DNA of 64,000 bases from Streptomyces scopuliridis RB72 (GCF_000718095.1 NZ_JOEI01000018.1:317530-381529), one strand, 5' to 3'. Numbered from the stretch's first letter, positions 7,507-16,403 are shown. The notes: a model not told the origin generated them from the sequence alone. Made by a program: numbers and translations.

Positions 7507-8598
7507 TCACCCGTCTGCGGGGGTGGAAGCGCGGACGGAGGTGGACGCGCGGACCGAGGCGGACGCGGGGACGGAGGCGGACGCGGGGACGGACGGCGCG
7601 GGCGAGGCGGGCGCCGGGACGGACGCGCCGGGCGCCGGGGCCACGTCCCGCAGCAGCTGGGTGAACGCGGCCTCGTCGATGACCGGCGTCCCGTACGACG
7701 CGGCCTTGACCGTCTTGGAGGTGGAGGACCCCGGGTCGTTGGTCACCAGCAGGCTGGTCAGCCGGGACACACTCGTCGCGACATGCAGCCCCGCCTCCAC
7801 GGCCCGGTCCTCCAGCAGTTCGCGGTCGACGGAGGTGTCGCCGGAGAACGCCACCCGCATCCCCTGCACCAGCCGCTCGCCCGGCACATACCGGCCCGGG
7901 TTCGGATACGGGCACGCGGGCCGCTTGCGCGAGGGCCGCCAGCCCGTCTGCCGGTACGAGGACTGATAGCCGACCCGGGGCAGCGCCGGGGCGTCCGACC
8001 ACTCCGTGAGCGGCCGGCACTCCAGCAGCGGCAGCCGTACGCCGTCCCTGGCCGCGGCGTGCAGACTCGGGCGGAACGCCTCGGCCAGCACGCGCGCGTC
8101 GTCGAGCGCGTGGTGCGCGCGCTGCTGTACGACGCCGAAGTGCGCGGCGAGCGACTCCAGCTTGTGGTTGGGCAGTGGCAGGCCCAGCTCCTTGGAGAGC
8201 GCGATGGTGCACAGCCGCTGCCGGGTGGGCGCGGTCCGCTCCGCGCGGGCGTACTCCCGGGCGATCATCGACCAGTCGAAGATCGCGTTGTGCGCCACGA
8301 GCACCCGCCCGTCGAGCCGCGCGGCCAGCTCACCGGCGATCTCGGGAAAGAGCGGGGCGCTCTCCAGGACATCGCTCGTCAGCCCATGGATCCACACGGG
8401 CCCCGGGTCGCGCTCCGGATTGACCAGCGTGTACCAGTGGTCCTCGACATTGCCCCGGGCGTCCAGGCGATAGACGGCAGCAGACACTATCCGGTCGTCG
8501 CGGGCGAGTCCGGTGGTCTCGACGTCGACGACCGCGTACCCCTCGGGGTAGGCGGTCGGCCATGTCGCTGCAGTCGTATGGTCGTCGAGCATGGTCAC
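7507..8598 (-). CDS. DEDDh 3'-5' exonuclease with C-terminal BRCT domain and repeat tail
   Basis: 363 residues. The N-terminal exonuclease domain (about 20-185) has the DEDDh motifs VVDVETTG (Exo I), the LVAHNAIFDWSM strand (Exo II) and HHALDDARVLAEAF (Exo III). A BRCT domain follows (about 235-315: GMRVAFSGDTSVDRELLED, LLVTNDPGSSTSKT). The last 45 residues are low-complexity SVPAS/SVRAS units encoded by an 18-bp tandem repeat. The combination resembles DNA polymerase III epsilon-like exonucleases of actinobacteria that act alone in DNA repair. Start at 8598; an ATG two codons later is equally plausible. Confidence 0.9.
   Translation of the reverse strand: MTMLDDHTTAATWPTAYPEGYAVVDVETTGLARDDRIVSAAVYRLDARGNVEDHWYTLVNPERDPGPVWIHGLTSDVLESAPLFPEIAGELAARLDGRVLVAHNAIFDWSMIAREYARAERTAPTRQRLCTIALSKELGLPLPNHKLESLAAHFGVVQQRAHHALDDARVLAEAFRPSLHAAARDGVRLPLLECRPLTEWSDAPALPRVGYQSSYRQTGWRPSRKRPACPYPNPGRYVPGERLVQGMRVAFSGDTSVDRELLEDRAVEAGLHVATSVSRLTSLLVTNDPGSSTSKTVKAASYGTPVIDEAAFTQLLRDVAPAPGASVPAPASPAPSVPASASVPASASVRASTSVRASTPADG
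7531..7596. repeat. 18-bp tandem repeat inside the exonuclease C-terminus
   Basis: Three full units (7531-7548, 7549-7566, 7567-7584) and a partial fourth, each GCGGAC(G/C)GAGG(T/C)GGACGC-like with one to three differences. On the coding (minus) strand they give the six-residue unit SVRAS(T/A). Because 18 is a multiple of three, copy-number change keeps the frame, so tail length could vary between strains. Confidence 0.75.
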
Positions 8599-8844
8599 AG
8601 AGAATACGGGCCGCGACTGACAGTCCCACAGCCCGGTCGGCCGAGACCGGCCACGGGGGGCTTCCGAGCCGTCGTTCCGTCAAGACCCTTACGGTGAGAG
8701 GGGAAGAGCCGTGCAGGGGGCGGTGTCGGTGCTGACGGAGGCTTCTGCTACGTCGACCGGGCAGACGGGACAGGGGAAAGCACTCGGGGTTGCGTTCGAC
8801 GCGTGTGCGCGGGGGACGGCGGGCCGTCATGAGAACCTCCCCGG

Positions 8845-9567
8845 GTGACCGACAGCACTCATATCCCGTCCCACAACGAGCCGCACGGCGATTCCCTCGG
8901 CGACCGCCTCAACTGGCTGCGCGCCGCGGTCCTCGGGGCCAATGACGGCATCGTCTCCACCGCGGGCATCGTGGTCGGTGTCGCGGGAGCGACGGACTCC
9001 CGCGCCACCCTGCTCACGGCGGGACTCGCCGGACTGCTGGCCGGATCGATGTCGATGGCCGCCGGGGAGTACGTCTCGGTGTCCACGCAACGCGACTCGG
9101 AGAAGGCGGCGCTGGCCCTGGAACGGCGCGAACTGCGCGAACAGCCGCGGGAAGAACTCGAAGAACTGACCGAACTGCTGGCGGCGCGCGGCCTGTCGGA
9201 GAAGGTCGCCCGCGAGGCCGCGGAACAGCTCACCCGGCGCGACGCCCTGCGCGCCCACGCGAGCGTGGAACTGGGCATCGACCCCGACGCCCTGACCAAC
9301 CCCTGGCACGCGGCGGGAGCCAGCTTCCTCGCCTTCACCGCGGGCGCGCTGCTCCCGCTGCTCGCGATGGTGCTCACGCCGCTGTCCCTGCGGCTGCTGG
9401 TGACGGTCGTCTCCGTACTGGCGGCGCTGGCGCTGACCGGCTGGTGGAGCGCGAGACTGGGCGCGGCGACGGTGGGACCCGCGCTGCTGCGGAACGTGGG
9501 CGGGGGAGCGCTGGCGATGGGGGTCACGTACGCGGCGGGCGCGCTGTTGAGGGCGGCGGGGGTTTAA
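8845..9567 (+). CDS. VIT1/CCC1 family transporter
   Basis: 240 residues. GDRLNWLRAAVLGANDGIVS is the family signature, followed by the first two helices (STAGIVVGVAGAT; LLTAGLAGLLAGSMSMAAGEYVSVSTQRD), a long charged cytoplasmic loop with ERRELREQPREELEEL that resembles the metal-binding domain of VIT1, then three C-terminal membrane helices. VIT1/CCC1 proteins move Fe2+ or Mn2+ out of the cytosol; in bacteria they probably export or detoxify iron or manganese. The GTG start at 8845 places the conserved motif about 10 residues in. It ends overlapping the 3' end of the NACHT pseudogene. Confidence 0.9.
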   Translation: MTDSTHIPSHNEPHGDSLGDRLNWLRAAVLGANDGIVSTAGIVVGVAGATDSRATLLTAGLAGLLAGSMSMAAGEYVSVSTQRDSEKAALALERRELREQPREELEELTELLAARGLSEKVAREAAEQLTRRDALRAHASVELGIDPDALTNPWHAAGASFLAFTAGALLPLLAMVLTPLSLRLLVTVVSVLAALALTGWWSARLGAATVGPALLRNVGGGALAMGVTYAAGALLRAAGV

Positions 9568-10831
9568 TTCCGGACGAACTCGATCCGGCCGGGGGTGAAG
9601 GCATCCTCCCCGCGCACCGGGGTGCCGTTCGCCACTGTGATGACCAGGTTCTCCCGGGCGGCCAGTGGGGACAGGTCGATTGGGCCTTCTCGGTGGGTGC
9701 AGACCGACAGCCGGAGACGCTCCAGCTTCGGGAGTTCCGCCAGAGGATCGAGTCCTCCGGCCAAGGAGCAATCCGTCAAGTTGAGATCGGTGAGCGATTC
9801 CCAGTCGCTGATCCAGTCGAGACATTGGGCTCTCAGCCAGCGCAGATTGAGGGCCCACCACCTCGCGCTCGGTGTCCCGGCGTACGAGCAGCGGGTCCAG
9901 GGCCGCGTCGTACAACTCCTTGCGCGCTCGCGGCAGTCGTATCCGGCGGTCGCGGTTGAGTGCGCACAGCAGCGCGCACATCAGCGGATTGGTCGCCGGC
10001 CTGCCCAGGTCCCGCCGTCCCGTGACGGCCTGGATGAGGGACTGTTCGTACGTGTCGAGGACTGAGGCGTCCGGCGGGCACTCCTGGCGCGCCGCGTCGT
10101 GCCAGTGGGCGACGAAGGCGCGGATGTCGTCCCGTTCCATCGGAAGCAGTGAGTGCGCCGTGAAACCGTGGCCCGTCAGCCAGTCCTCGGGCACCGCCGA
10201 GGGGCGCGTCGTCGCCATGTACCGCGCCTCGGGGAAGGCCGCGATGAGTGATCTGAGCCAGGTCTCCGTACGGCTGCGCAGCCGCGTCGGGACCTCGTCC
10301 ACGCCGTCCACCAGCACCAGCGCCCGGCCGCCGGTCAGCAGCCGCTCCGCCCATCCCGCCGGTGCGGAACCGTGCAGCGGCACGCCCGAGGCGCGCAAGA
10401 AGTCCTCCGGCAGGGGGAGTTCGTCGGCCGTCGTGAACGCGCGCAGTCGCAGGACGAACGGTAGAAAACTCCTCGCGCAGGCGCGCCGGGTCCAGTTCCA
10501 GGGCGAAGAGCCGGTCCGCGCCGATCTCGCCCGCCGCCGCGAAGGCGGACCGTACGGCCTCGACCGCCGCCGGCCGCTCGTTCTCCGGCAGCCGCGCGTG
10601 GGCATCCTTGAGCCGGCGGGCCAGCACCTTCGCCGGCCGGTCGGGTGACGCGGGTTTCGGCAGGGGGCGTACGGGGGCGTCCACGAGGCCCGCGCCCGGC
10701 TTCGGGGTCAGCAGCGACTTGGCGATCGCGCCCATGACCGTACCCGCGAGACGTGCCACCACAACTTCGGCTCCGGCGACAGCGCGCCCCGCGCGACGCG
10801 GCGCCGTCTGACCTCCTCCTCCTCGACGCAC
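9564..10831 (-). pseudogene. decayed NACHT-LRR NTPase (STAND) remnant
   Basis: Read on the minus strand, three pieces of one ancestral protein lie in different frames. An N-terminal piece (about 10831-10480: RLAGTVMGAIAKSLLTPKPG, LPENERPAAVEAVRSAF) is followed directly, in another frame, by the middle of a NACHT domain (FVLRLRAFTTADELPLP, RALVLVDGVDEVPTRLRSR as Walker B, MATTRPSAVPEDWL). A third frame then has leucine-rich repeats (LRWLRAQCLDWI, LTDLNLTDCSLAGGL, LPKLERLRLSV) to 9564. The P-loop part and most of the segment between NACHT and LRR are missing, and no frame spans the whole, so internal deletions plus frameshifts have killed it. NACHT STAND proteins include antiphage sensors. Confidence 0.75.
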
Positions 10832-10835
10832 GAAC

Positions 10836-10861
10836 GCGGGCCGCCCCGGAGGACGGCCCGC
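10836..10861 (-). terminator. hairpin terminator of the subtilase gene
   Basis: GCGGGCCG (10836-10843) pairs with CGGCCCGC (10854-10861) around a 10-nt loop, about 40 bp beyond the subtilase stop codon. There is no T-run, as is common for Streptomyces terminators. Confidence 0.6.
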
Positions 10862-10898
10862 GCTCGGTACAGCGGTCGGTGCTCACGCACCCAGGTGC

Positions 10899-12449
10899 TT
10901 ACTTGCGCACCGCCGCCAGGGCGTCGACAATGCCCGCCCCGTAGAAGCTGTTGTAGCCCTTGCCGCCCTCGCAGACGGCGTCGGCCTCTCCGTCACCGTC
11001 GATGTCGTACGGCGCCGGGCAGGCGGTGTCATCGGCCTGGACCGACAGGAGCGCCTTGATCGCCTGCGGCGAGGCGTGCGGGTGGGTCGACTTCAGCAGC
11101 GCCGCGACGCCCGCGACATGCGGGGAGGCCATCGACGTACCGGCCATGTAGCCGTAGTTTCCGCCCGGCAGCGGGCCGAGGATCAGGCCGCTGACCGCCG
11201 GCGGGGCCGGGGTCTGGTAGCGCGTGGAGTCGCCGCCCGGGGCCGCGATGTCGATGACACCGAGACCGTAGTTGGAGAACGAGGACTTCAGACCCTTGGC
11301 GCCGGTGGACGCGACGGTCACCACACCCGGCAGCTGGGTGGGGATGTCGAGGCACTCGGACGGGTCGATGACGCGGTCGCCCGGAGTGGTGTCGTTCGGG
11401 CTGGACGGGTCGGTGATCGAGTCGGACGCGAGATCGTAGTTCTCGTTGCCCGCGGCGGCGACGTTGACCGCGCCCTTCTTCTCCGCGTACCGCGTGGCCC
11501 GCGAGACCGCCTCGACCAGAGCCTTCTGGTCGGGGTCGTTCTTGCAGTTGAAGTACCACGGGTCGGTGTAATAGCTGTTGTTCGTCACATCGACGCCGTG
11601 CTCGGCGGCCCACACGAAGCCGCAGACGACGGCCTCGGTGTAGAAGAACCCGGCCGGCGTGGACACCTTGATGCCGGAGACCTTCACGCCCGGCGCGACA
11701 CCGGTGACACCGATGCCGTTCTTGGCCGCGGCTATCTCACCGGCGACATGCGTGCCGTGCGGGCTCTCGCCCGTGCCCGGCCGCCAGGCGCCCTCGGTCG
11801 TGTCCGGCTTGCCGCCGACACAGTTCACCGAGGCCGCGCGGTCGAAGTTCGGCGCTATGTCCGGGTGGGTGTCGTCGACACCCGTGTCGATGACGGCGAC
11901 AGTGACGTTCCTGCTGCCGAGCGTCTTCTCGTGCGCCTTGTCCGCCTTGATGGCGGGCAGGTCCCACTGCAACGGCTCCAGCGGGTCCTGGTCGGCGGCC
12001 TTGTTCGCCTTCGCCTTCGCGGTGGCGGCGGCGACCTCCTCGGCGGACAGCACCTTCGGGGCGCCGATGTCCGTCGTGGACTGCGCGGACAGCGGCGCGG
12101 TGCGGGTGGCACCGGCCGAGTCGACGCCCTTGACCTTGCGGACGGTCTTCGCGAACTCGGGGTTCTGCGAGGTGACGACTATGACGCCTATCTGGTCATA
12201 GGAGGTCACGACCGTGCCGCCCGCCTCGGCGATCGCCTTCTTGACCGACGAGACGGTGGAACGTCCACCGCGGGTGTTGACGACGTACGACAGCTTCGGG
12301 CCGTCCGTCGCGACCGCGGCGGCGGGGACACTGCCCGCCGCCGTCGCGGCCGTGGCCGTACCGGTCGGCAGGAAGCCGAGCGAGACGGTGAGCGCCAGAC
12401 CTGCGGGCAGAGCGAGCGCGCGCCGCCGTCTGGATCCCAGATGAGCCAT
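10899..12449 (-). CDS. secreted S8 family serine peptidase (subtilisin)
   Basis: 516 residues. Signal peptide: RRRRALALPAGLALTVSLGF then Ala-rich to about residue 45. An inhibitor_I9-like propeptide region follows (LSYVVNTRGGRSTVSSVKKA to about 135). The catalytic triad is visible: Asp in VAVIDTGVDDTHPD (about 187), His in SPHGTHVAGEIAA (about 232) and Ser in AGTSMASPHVAGVAALLKS (about 438). An oxyanion Asn lies in VAAAGNENYDL. No C-terminal sorting signal or extra domain, so a soluble secreted protease. The ATG follows GGAG. It is divergent from the DUF485/symporter operon with an AT-richer 265-bp gap. Confidence 0.93.
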   Translation of the reverse strand: MAHLGSRRRRALALPAGLALTVSLGFLPTGTATAATAAGSVPAAAVATDGPKLSYVVNTRGGRSTVSSVKKAIAEAGGTVVTSYDQIGVIVVTSQNPEFAKTVRKVKGVDSAGATRTAPLSAQSTTDIGAPKVLSAEEVAAATAKAKANKAADQDPLEPLQWDLPAIKADKAHEKTLGSRNVTVAVIDTGVDDTHPDIAPNFDRAASVNCVGGKPDTTEGAWRPGTGESPHGTHVAGEIAAAKNGIGVTGVAPGVKVSGIKVSTPAGFFYTEAVVCGFVWAAEHGVDVTNNSYYTDPWYFNCKNDPDQKALVEAVSRATRYAEKKGAVNVAAAGNENYDLASDSITDPSSPNDTTPGDRVIDPSECLDIPTQLPGVVTVASTGAKGLKSSFSNYGLGVIDIAAPGGDSTRYQTPAPPAVSGLILGPLPGGNYGYMAGTSMASPHVAGVAALLKSTHPHASPQAIKALLSVQADDTACPAPYDIDGDGEADAVCEGGKGYNSFYGAGIVDALAAVRK

Positions 12450-12714
12450 GGGTTCTCCACATCATCCGTGAAAGAACCGTCCCCGCGCAGGCGTGCGCGC
12501 GGACGGGTACATGACCAGTGAAGTTATCGCTGATCATCCCCGGTCTTCAATCACTTCCCGAATCATTTTTGGAAGAAACTGGAAGAAAAAGGCCGGTGTT
12601 GAACCGCGTCGCCACGCCCTCCGTGCCGTTGTCAGGGGGACCAGCACATCCGCACCCCCCGTGAGGTTTTCCCTGATGCCCCACCCCACCGCACCCGCGT
12701 CACGAGGAGATTCC
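12450..12714. other. divergent intergenic region, AT-rich in its centre
   Basis: A 265-bp spacer between the subtilase and the DUF485 gene. About 12525-12600 is visibly AT-richer than its surroundings (GAAGTTATCGCTGATCAT; ATCATTTTTGGAAGAAAC). It must carry promoters for both directions, but I cannot place convincing -35/-10 pairs. Confidence 0.4.
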
Positions 12715-13110
12715 GTGGCTTCCGATGCACCGCCGCCCAAGGGCGGTACGGACACCAGCCCCGCCCAGTCAACGCCGGACCGGTCCACGACGGCGCAGCC
12801 CACGACGGCCCAGTTCGTCGAGGTGCAGGAGAGCGCGGAATTCGGCGAACTGCGCCGTGCGTACCGCTCCTTCGCCTTCCCGCTGACCATCGCGTTCATC
12901 GCCTGGTACCTGCTGTACGTCCTGCTGTCCAACTACGCGGGCGGCTTCATGGGCACCAAGCTCTTCGGCAACATCAACGTGGCCCTGATCCTCGGCCTCG
13001 CGCAGTTCGTCACCACCTTCCTCATCGCCTGGTTCTACGCGCGGCACGCGTCGCGCAAGCTCGACCCGAAGGCGGACGTCATCAAGTCCCGTATGGAGGC
13101 CGACGCATGA
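12715..13110 (+). CDS. DUF485 domain-containing membrane protein
   Basis: 131 residues. A Pro/Thr-rich cytoplasmic start is followed by the DUF485 pattern FGELRRAYRSFAFPLTIAF and two membrane helices (LTIAFIAWYLLYVLLSNYA and NVALILGLAQFVTTFLIAWF), then the positively charged end YARHASRKLDPKADVIKS. The GTG at 12715 follows GAGGAG with good spacing. DUF485 proteins are encoded directly before acetate-type sodium:solute symporters, as here with an ATGA overlap, and are thought to support the transporter. Co-translation with the symporter is likely. Confidence 0.9.
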   Translation: MASDAPPPKGGTDTSPAQSTPDRSTTAQPTTAQFVEVQESAEFGELRRAYRSFAFPLTIAFIAWYLLYVLLSNYAGGFMGTKLFGNINVALILGLAQFVTTFLIAWFYARHASRKLDPKADVIKSRMEADA

Positions 13111-14756
13111 GCCAGTCGCTCCCACACATGAGTCACCCGGTCCAGCAGCTCGCCGCCGCCGCGGACGCGAGCGAGCACCGGCCGCTGATCATCACGCTCT
13201 TCGGCCTCTTCGTCGTGGCGACGCTGTTCATCACCGTCTGGGCCGGCCGCCAGACCAAGAGCGCGTCCGACTTCTACGCGGGCGGCCGGCAGTTCACCGG
13301 TTTCCAGAACGGCCTCGCGGTCTCCGGCGACTACATGTCCGCCGCGTCCTTCCTGGGCATCGCGGGCGCCATCGCGCTCTTCGGATACGACGGCTTCCTG
13401 TACTCCATCGGCTTCCTGGTCGCCTGGCTGGTCGCGCTGCTGCTCGTCGCCGAGCCGCTGCGCAACTCCGGCCGGTACACGATGGGTGACGTCCTCGCGT
13501 ACCGCATGCGCCAGCGTCCGGTCCGTACCGCCGCGGGCACGTCCACCATCGTGGTCTCGATCTTCTATCTGCTGGCGCAGATGGCCGGCGCGGGCGTGCT
13601 GGTCTCCCTGCTGCTCGGGATCACCAGCGACGCCGGGAAGATCGCCATCGTCGCGCTGGTCGGTCTGCTGATGATCGTGTACGTCACGATCGGCGGGATG
13701 AAGGGCACCACCTGGGTCCAGATGGTCAAGGCCGTGCTGCTCATCGCGGGCACCCTGCTGATCACCTTCCTGATCCTGTGGAAGTTCAGCTTCAACCTCT
13801 CCGACCTGCTGGGCACGGCGGCGAGCAACAGCGGCAAGGGCGCGGCCTTCCTGGAGCCCGGCCTCAAGTACGGCGCCACCGCGACCTCGAAGCTGGACTT
13901 CATCTCGCTGGGCATCGCGCTCGTGCTCGGTACGGCGGGGCTGCCGCACATCCTGATCCGCTTCTACACCGTGCCGACCGCCAAGGCCGCCCGCAAGTCG
14001 GTCATCTGGGCCATCGGCATCATCGGCGCCTTCTATCTGATGACCATCGTGCTCGGCTTCGGCGCCGCCGCCCTGCTCAAGCCCGGCGACATCATCGCCT
14101 CCAACAAGGCCGGCAATACGGCGGCGCCGCTGGCCGCCCTGGAGATCGGCGGCGGAGCCGACTCGACCGGGGGCGCGATCCTGCTCGCCGTGATCTCCGC
14201 GGTCGCGTTCGCCACCATCCTCGCGGTGGTCGCCGGGCTGACCCTGGCGTCCTCGTCGTCGTTCGCGCACGACATCTACGCCAATGTCATCCGCAAGGGA
14301 GAGGCGACCGAGAAGGAGGAGGTCCGCGCGGCCCGCTGGGCGACCGTCGCCATCGGCATCGTCTCGATCGCGCTCGGCGCCCTCGCCCGCGATCTGAATG
14401 TGGCCGGACTGGTCGCGCTCGCCTTCGCCGTCGCCGCCTCGGCCAATCTGCCGACGATCCTCTACAGCCTGTTCTGGAAGCGGTTCACCACCCAGGGCGC
14501 CCTGTGGTCGATTTATGGCGGTCTGGCCTCGTCCGTGCTGCTGGTGTTGTTCTCCCCCGTCGTCTCGGGCAAGCCGACCTCGATGTTCCCGGGTGTGGAC
14601 TTCCACTTCTTCCCGCTGGAGAACCCGGGGCTGATCTCGATCCCGCTGGGCTTTCTGCTGGGCTGGCTGGGCACCGTGCTGTCGAAGGAGGAGCCGGACA
14701 AGGGCAAGTACGCCGAGCTGGAGGTCAAGTCCCTCACCGGCACGGGAGCGCACTGA
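13107..14756 (+). CDS. sodium:solute symporter family protein (cation/acetate symporter ActP-like)
   Basis: 549 residues with about 13 membrane helices typical of the SSS family. Motifs include TKSASDFYAGGRQFTGFQNG, SGDYMSAASFLGIAG, GLPHILIRFYTVPTAKAARK and ATILAVVAGLTLASSSSFAHD, the last two being hallmarks of ActP-type carriers. Such proteins import acetate and other short monocarboxylates with Na+ or H+. It overlaps the DUF485 gene by 4 bp. The stop codon lies inside an 18-bp tandem repeat that continues downstream. Confidence 0.92.
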   Translation: MSQSLPHMSHPVQQLAAAADASEHRPLIITLFGLFVVATLFITVWAGRQTKSASDFYAGGRQFTGFQNGLAVSGDYMSAASFLGIAGAIALFGYDGFLYSIGFLVAWLVALLLVAEPLRNSGRYTMGDVLAYRMRQRPVRTAAGTSTIVVSIFYLLAQMAGAGVLVSLLLGITSDAGKIAIVALVGLLMIVYVTIGGMKGTTWVQMVKAVLLIAGTLLITFLILWKFSFNLSDLLGTAASNSGKGAAFLEPGLKYGATATSKLDFISLGIALVLGTAGLPHILIRFYTVPTAKAARKSVIWAIGIIGAFYLMTIVLGFGAAALLKPGDIIASNKAGNTAAPLAALEIGGGADSTGGAILLAVISAVAFATILAVVAGLTLASSSSFAHDIYANVIRKGEATEKEEVRAARWATVAIGIVSIALGALARDLNVAGLVALAFAVAASANLPTILYSLFWKRFTTQGALWSIYGGLASSVLLVLFSPVVSGKPTSMFPGVDFHFFPLENPGLISIPLGFLLGWLGTVLSKEEPDKGKYAELEVKSLTGTGAH

Positions 14757-14797
14757 ATCCCGGGAGTGCGCTGAACCCTGGGAGTGCACTGAATCCT
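14744..14797 (+). repeat. three 18-bp tandem repeats across the symporter stop codon
   Basis: Units 14744-14761, 14762-14779 and 14780-14797, consensus GGGAG(T/C)GC(A/G)CTGAA(T/C)CC(T/C). The first unit contains the actP-like stop codon; because the unit is 18 bp every copy carries an in-frame TGA. Probably replication slippage at a gene end. Confidence 0.75.
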
Positions 14798-14815
14798 GTA
14801 GACGGTATACAGATC

Positions 14816-14851
14816 CATGGCCGCATCGTAGAGTCCTACGATGCGGCCATG
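14816..14851 (+). terminator. perfect 16-bp hairpin after the symporter gene
   Basis: CATGGCCGCATCGTAG (14816-14831) pairs perfectly with CTACGATGCGGCCATG (14836-14851) around a 4-nt loop. It has no T-run but is very stable and lies between symporter and moaA, so a factor-independent terminator is the simplest reading; a protein-binding palindrome is the alternative. Confidence 0.65.
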
Positions 14852-14939
14852 CCGCTCCTCGTAACATGCAGGCCCTGTTGATGTCAGTGGTCTGACGTAG
14901 GCTCGATCGAGTCGGATCCGATCAGGGAGGGGGGCCTGA

Positions 14940-15932
14940 GTGCTCATCGACACCTTTGGCCGTGTCGCCACCGACCTGCGCGTCTCGCTCACGGACCGGT
15001 GCAATCTCAGGTGTACGTACTGCATGCCCGAAGAGGGGCTCCAGTGGCTCACCAAATCGGATCTGCTCAGCGACGACGAGATCGTCCGGCTGATCCATAT
15101 CGCCGTGACGCGGCTGGGGATCACGGAAGTCCGCTTCACCGGCGGTGAGCCGCTGCTCAGGCCCGGTCTCGTCGGGATCGTGGAGCGGTGTGCGGCGCTG
15201 GAGCCACGCCCGCGGATGTCACTGACCACCAATGGCATCGGCCTCAAGCGGACGGCCGCCGCGCTGCGGGAGGCCGGTCTCGACCGGGTCAATGTCTCGC
15301 TCGACACGCTGCGCCCCGATGTTTTCAAGACCCTCACCCGCCGCGACCGGCACCAGGACGTGCTGGACGGTCTGCGCGCGGCCCATGACGCCGGGCTGAC
15401 CCCGGTCAAGGTCAACGCCGTCCTGATGCCGGGGCTCAACGGCGACGAGGCGCCCGATCTGCTGGCCTGGGCCGTGGAGCACGGCTACGAGCTGCGCTTC
15501 ATCGAGCAGATGCCCCTCGACGCCCAGCACGGCTGGAAGCGCGACGGCATGATAACGGCCGGTGACATCCTCGACTCGCTGCGTACGCGCTTCGGGCTGA
15601 CCGAGGAGGGCGAGTCCGTACGGGGCTCGGCGCCCGCCGAGCGCTGGGTCGTCGACGGCGGTCCGCACCGCGTGGGCGTGATCGCGTCCGTCACCCGCCC
15701 GTTCTGCCAGGCCTGCGACCGTACGCGGCTGACCGCCGACGGACAGGTGCGTACGTGCCTGTTCGCCCAGGAGGAGACGGATCTGCGGGGCGCGCTGCGC
15801 TCCGACGCGCCCGACGACGAGATCGCCGCGCTCTGGAAGACAGCGATGTGGGGCAAGAAGGCCGGTTCCGGGCTGGACGATCCGGCGGCGTTCCTCCAGC
15901 CCGAGCGGCCGATGTCAGCGATCGGTGGCTGA
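14940..15932 (+). CDS. moaA: GTP 3',8-cyclase MoaA
   Basis: 330 residues, full length. Radical SAM cluster CNLRCTYC near residue 21; second [4Fe-4S] site CQACDRTRLTADGQVRTCLF near 260; GxGE-like motif FTGGEPLLRP; and the C-terminal Gly-Gly (AIGG) needed for activity in this family. MoaA converts GTP to 3',8-cyclo-GTP, the first step of molybdenum cofactor synthesis. The GTG start at 14940 follows AGGGAGGGGGG. The 3' end overlaps by 18 bp the convergent small gene that ends at 15915. No other moa gene is present here. Confidence 0.96.
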   Translation: MLIDTFGRVATDLRVSLTDRCNLRCTYCMPEEGLQWLTKSDLLSDDEIVRLIHIAVTRLGITEVRFTGGEPLLRPGLVGIVERCAALEPRPRMSLTTNGIGLKRTAAALREAGLDRVNVSLDTLRPDVFKTLTRRDRHQDVLDGLRAAHDAGLTPVKVNAVLMPGLNGDEAPDLLAWAVEHGYELRFIEQMPLDAQHGWKRDGMITAGDILDSLRTRFGLTEEGESVRGSAPAERWVVDGGPHRVGVIASVTRPFCQACDRTRLTADGQVRTCLFAQEETDLRGALRSDAPDDEIAALWKTAMWGKKAGSGLDDPAAFLQPERPMSAIGG

Positions 15933-16214
15933 GTTCCGCTCCCACTCGGTCAGCTCCACCACGTCCTTCAGAAAGCCGCGCATCCCCAGGAACGAGGAGA
16001 GATGCTCGCGGTGTTCGTCGCAGGCCAGCCAGGTCTTGCGGCGCTCGGGCGTGTGCAGCTTGGGGTTGTTCCAGGCGAGGACCCAGACGGCGGGCGCGCG
16101 GCACCCCTTGGCGGAACAGATCGGGGCCGCGTCGTCGGCGGGTCCCTCGGGAGAGCCGGGAGCGCCCGGAAAGCCTGGGGAGCCGGGGAAGCTGGGAGAG
16201 CCGGGGAAGTTCAC
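15915..16214 (-). CDS. small zinc-finger-like protein with PGxPGS repeat N-terminus
   Basis: 99 residues. The first 25 are collagen-like repeats (NFPGSPSFPGSPGFPGAPGS). The conserved part has a probable metal site: CSAKGC, then WLACDEHREHLSSFLG (C-x2-H-x2-H), and AVWVLAWNNPKLHTPERRKT between. Close homologues follow moaA in Streptomyces (memory); their common database names are unreliable and I know no function. The GTG at 16214 is used; the conserved domain begins near residue 30, so the true start may be further in. Overlaps moaA tail-to-tail by 18 bp. Confidence 0.7.
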   Translation of the reverse strand: MNFPGSPSFPGSPGFPGAPGSPEGPADDAAPICSAKGCRAPAVWVLAWNNPKLHTPERRKTWLACDEHREHLSSFLGMRGFLKDVVELTEWERNSATDR

Positions 16215-16251
16215 CCGACCACCCTAGGACACATTCCGTAACCGGAAATGG

Positions 16252-16289
16252 CGACGCCGGGCAGCCACGGGGGGAGCTGCCCGGCGTCG
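16252..16289 (-). terminator. 14-bp hairpin terminator downstream of the DUF3099 gene
   Basis: CGACGCCGGGCAGC (16252-16265) pairs perfectly with GCTGCCCGGCGTCG (16276-16289), loop 10 nt. It lies 115 bp past the DUF3099 stop and before the start of the next minus-strand gene. Confidence 0.65.
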
Positions 16290-16403
16290 GTCCGTCGCTC
16301 CGACGGGGGATGCGGAGCGCCCTTAAAGTATGTCACGGGCAACGGGGTGCCGTGCACCGGAACTTCACGATTGATCTGAGCTTTTCTTGAGCCTTGCGGA
16401 GCG

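Noticed and set aside
14852..14939. Molybdenum-cofactor riboswitch upstream of moaA
   Set aside because: The 88-bp leader has no matching stems or conserved motif.
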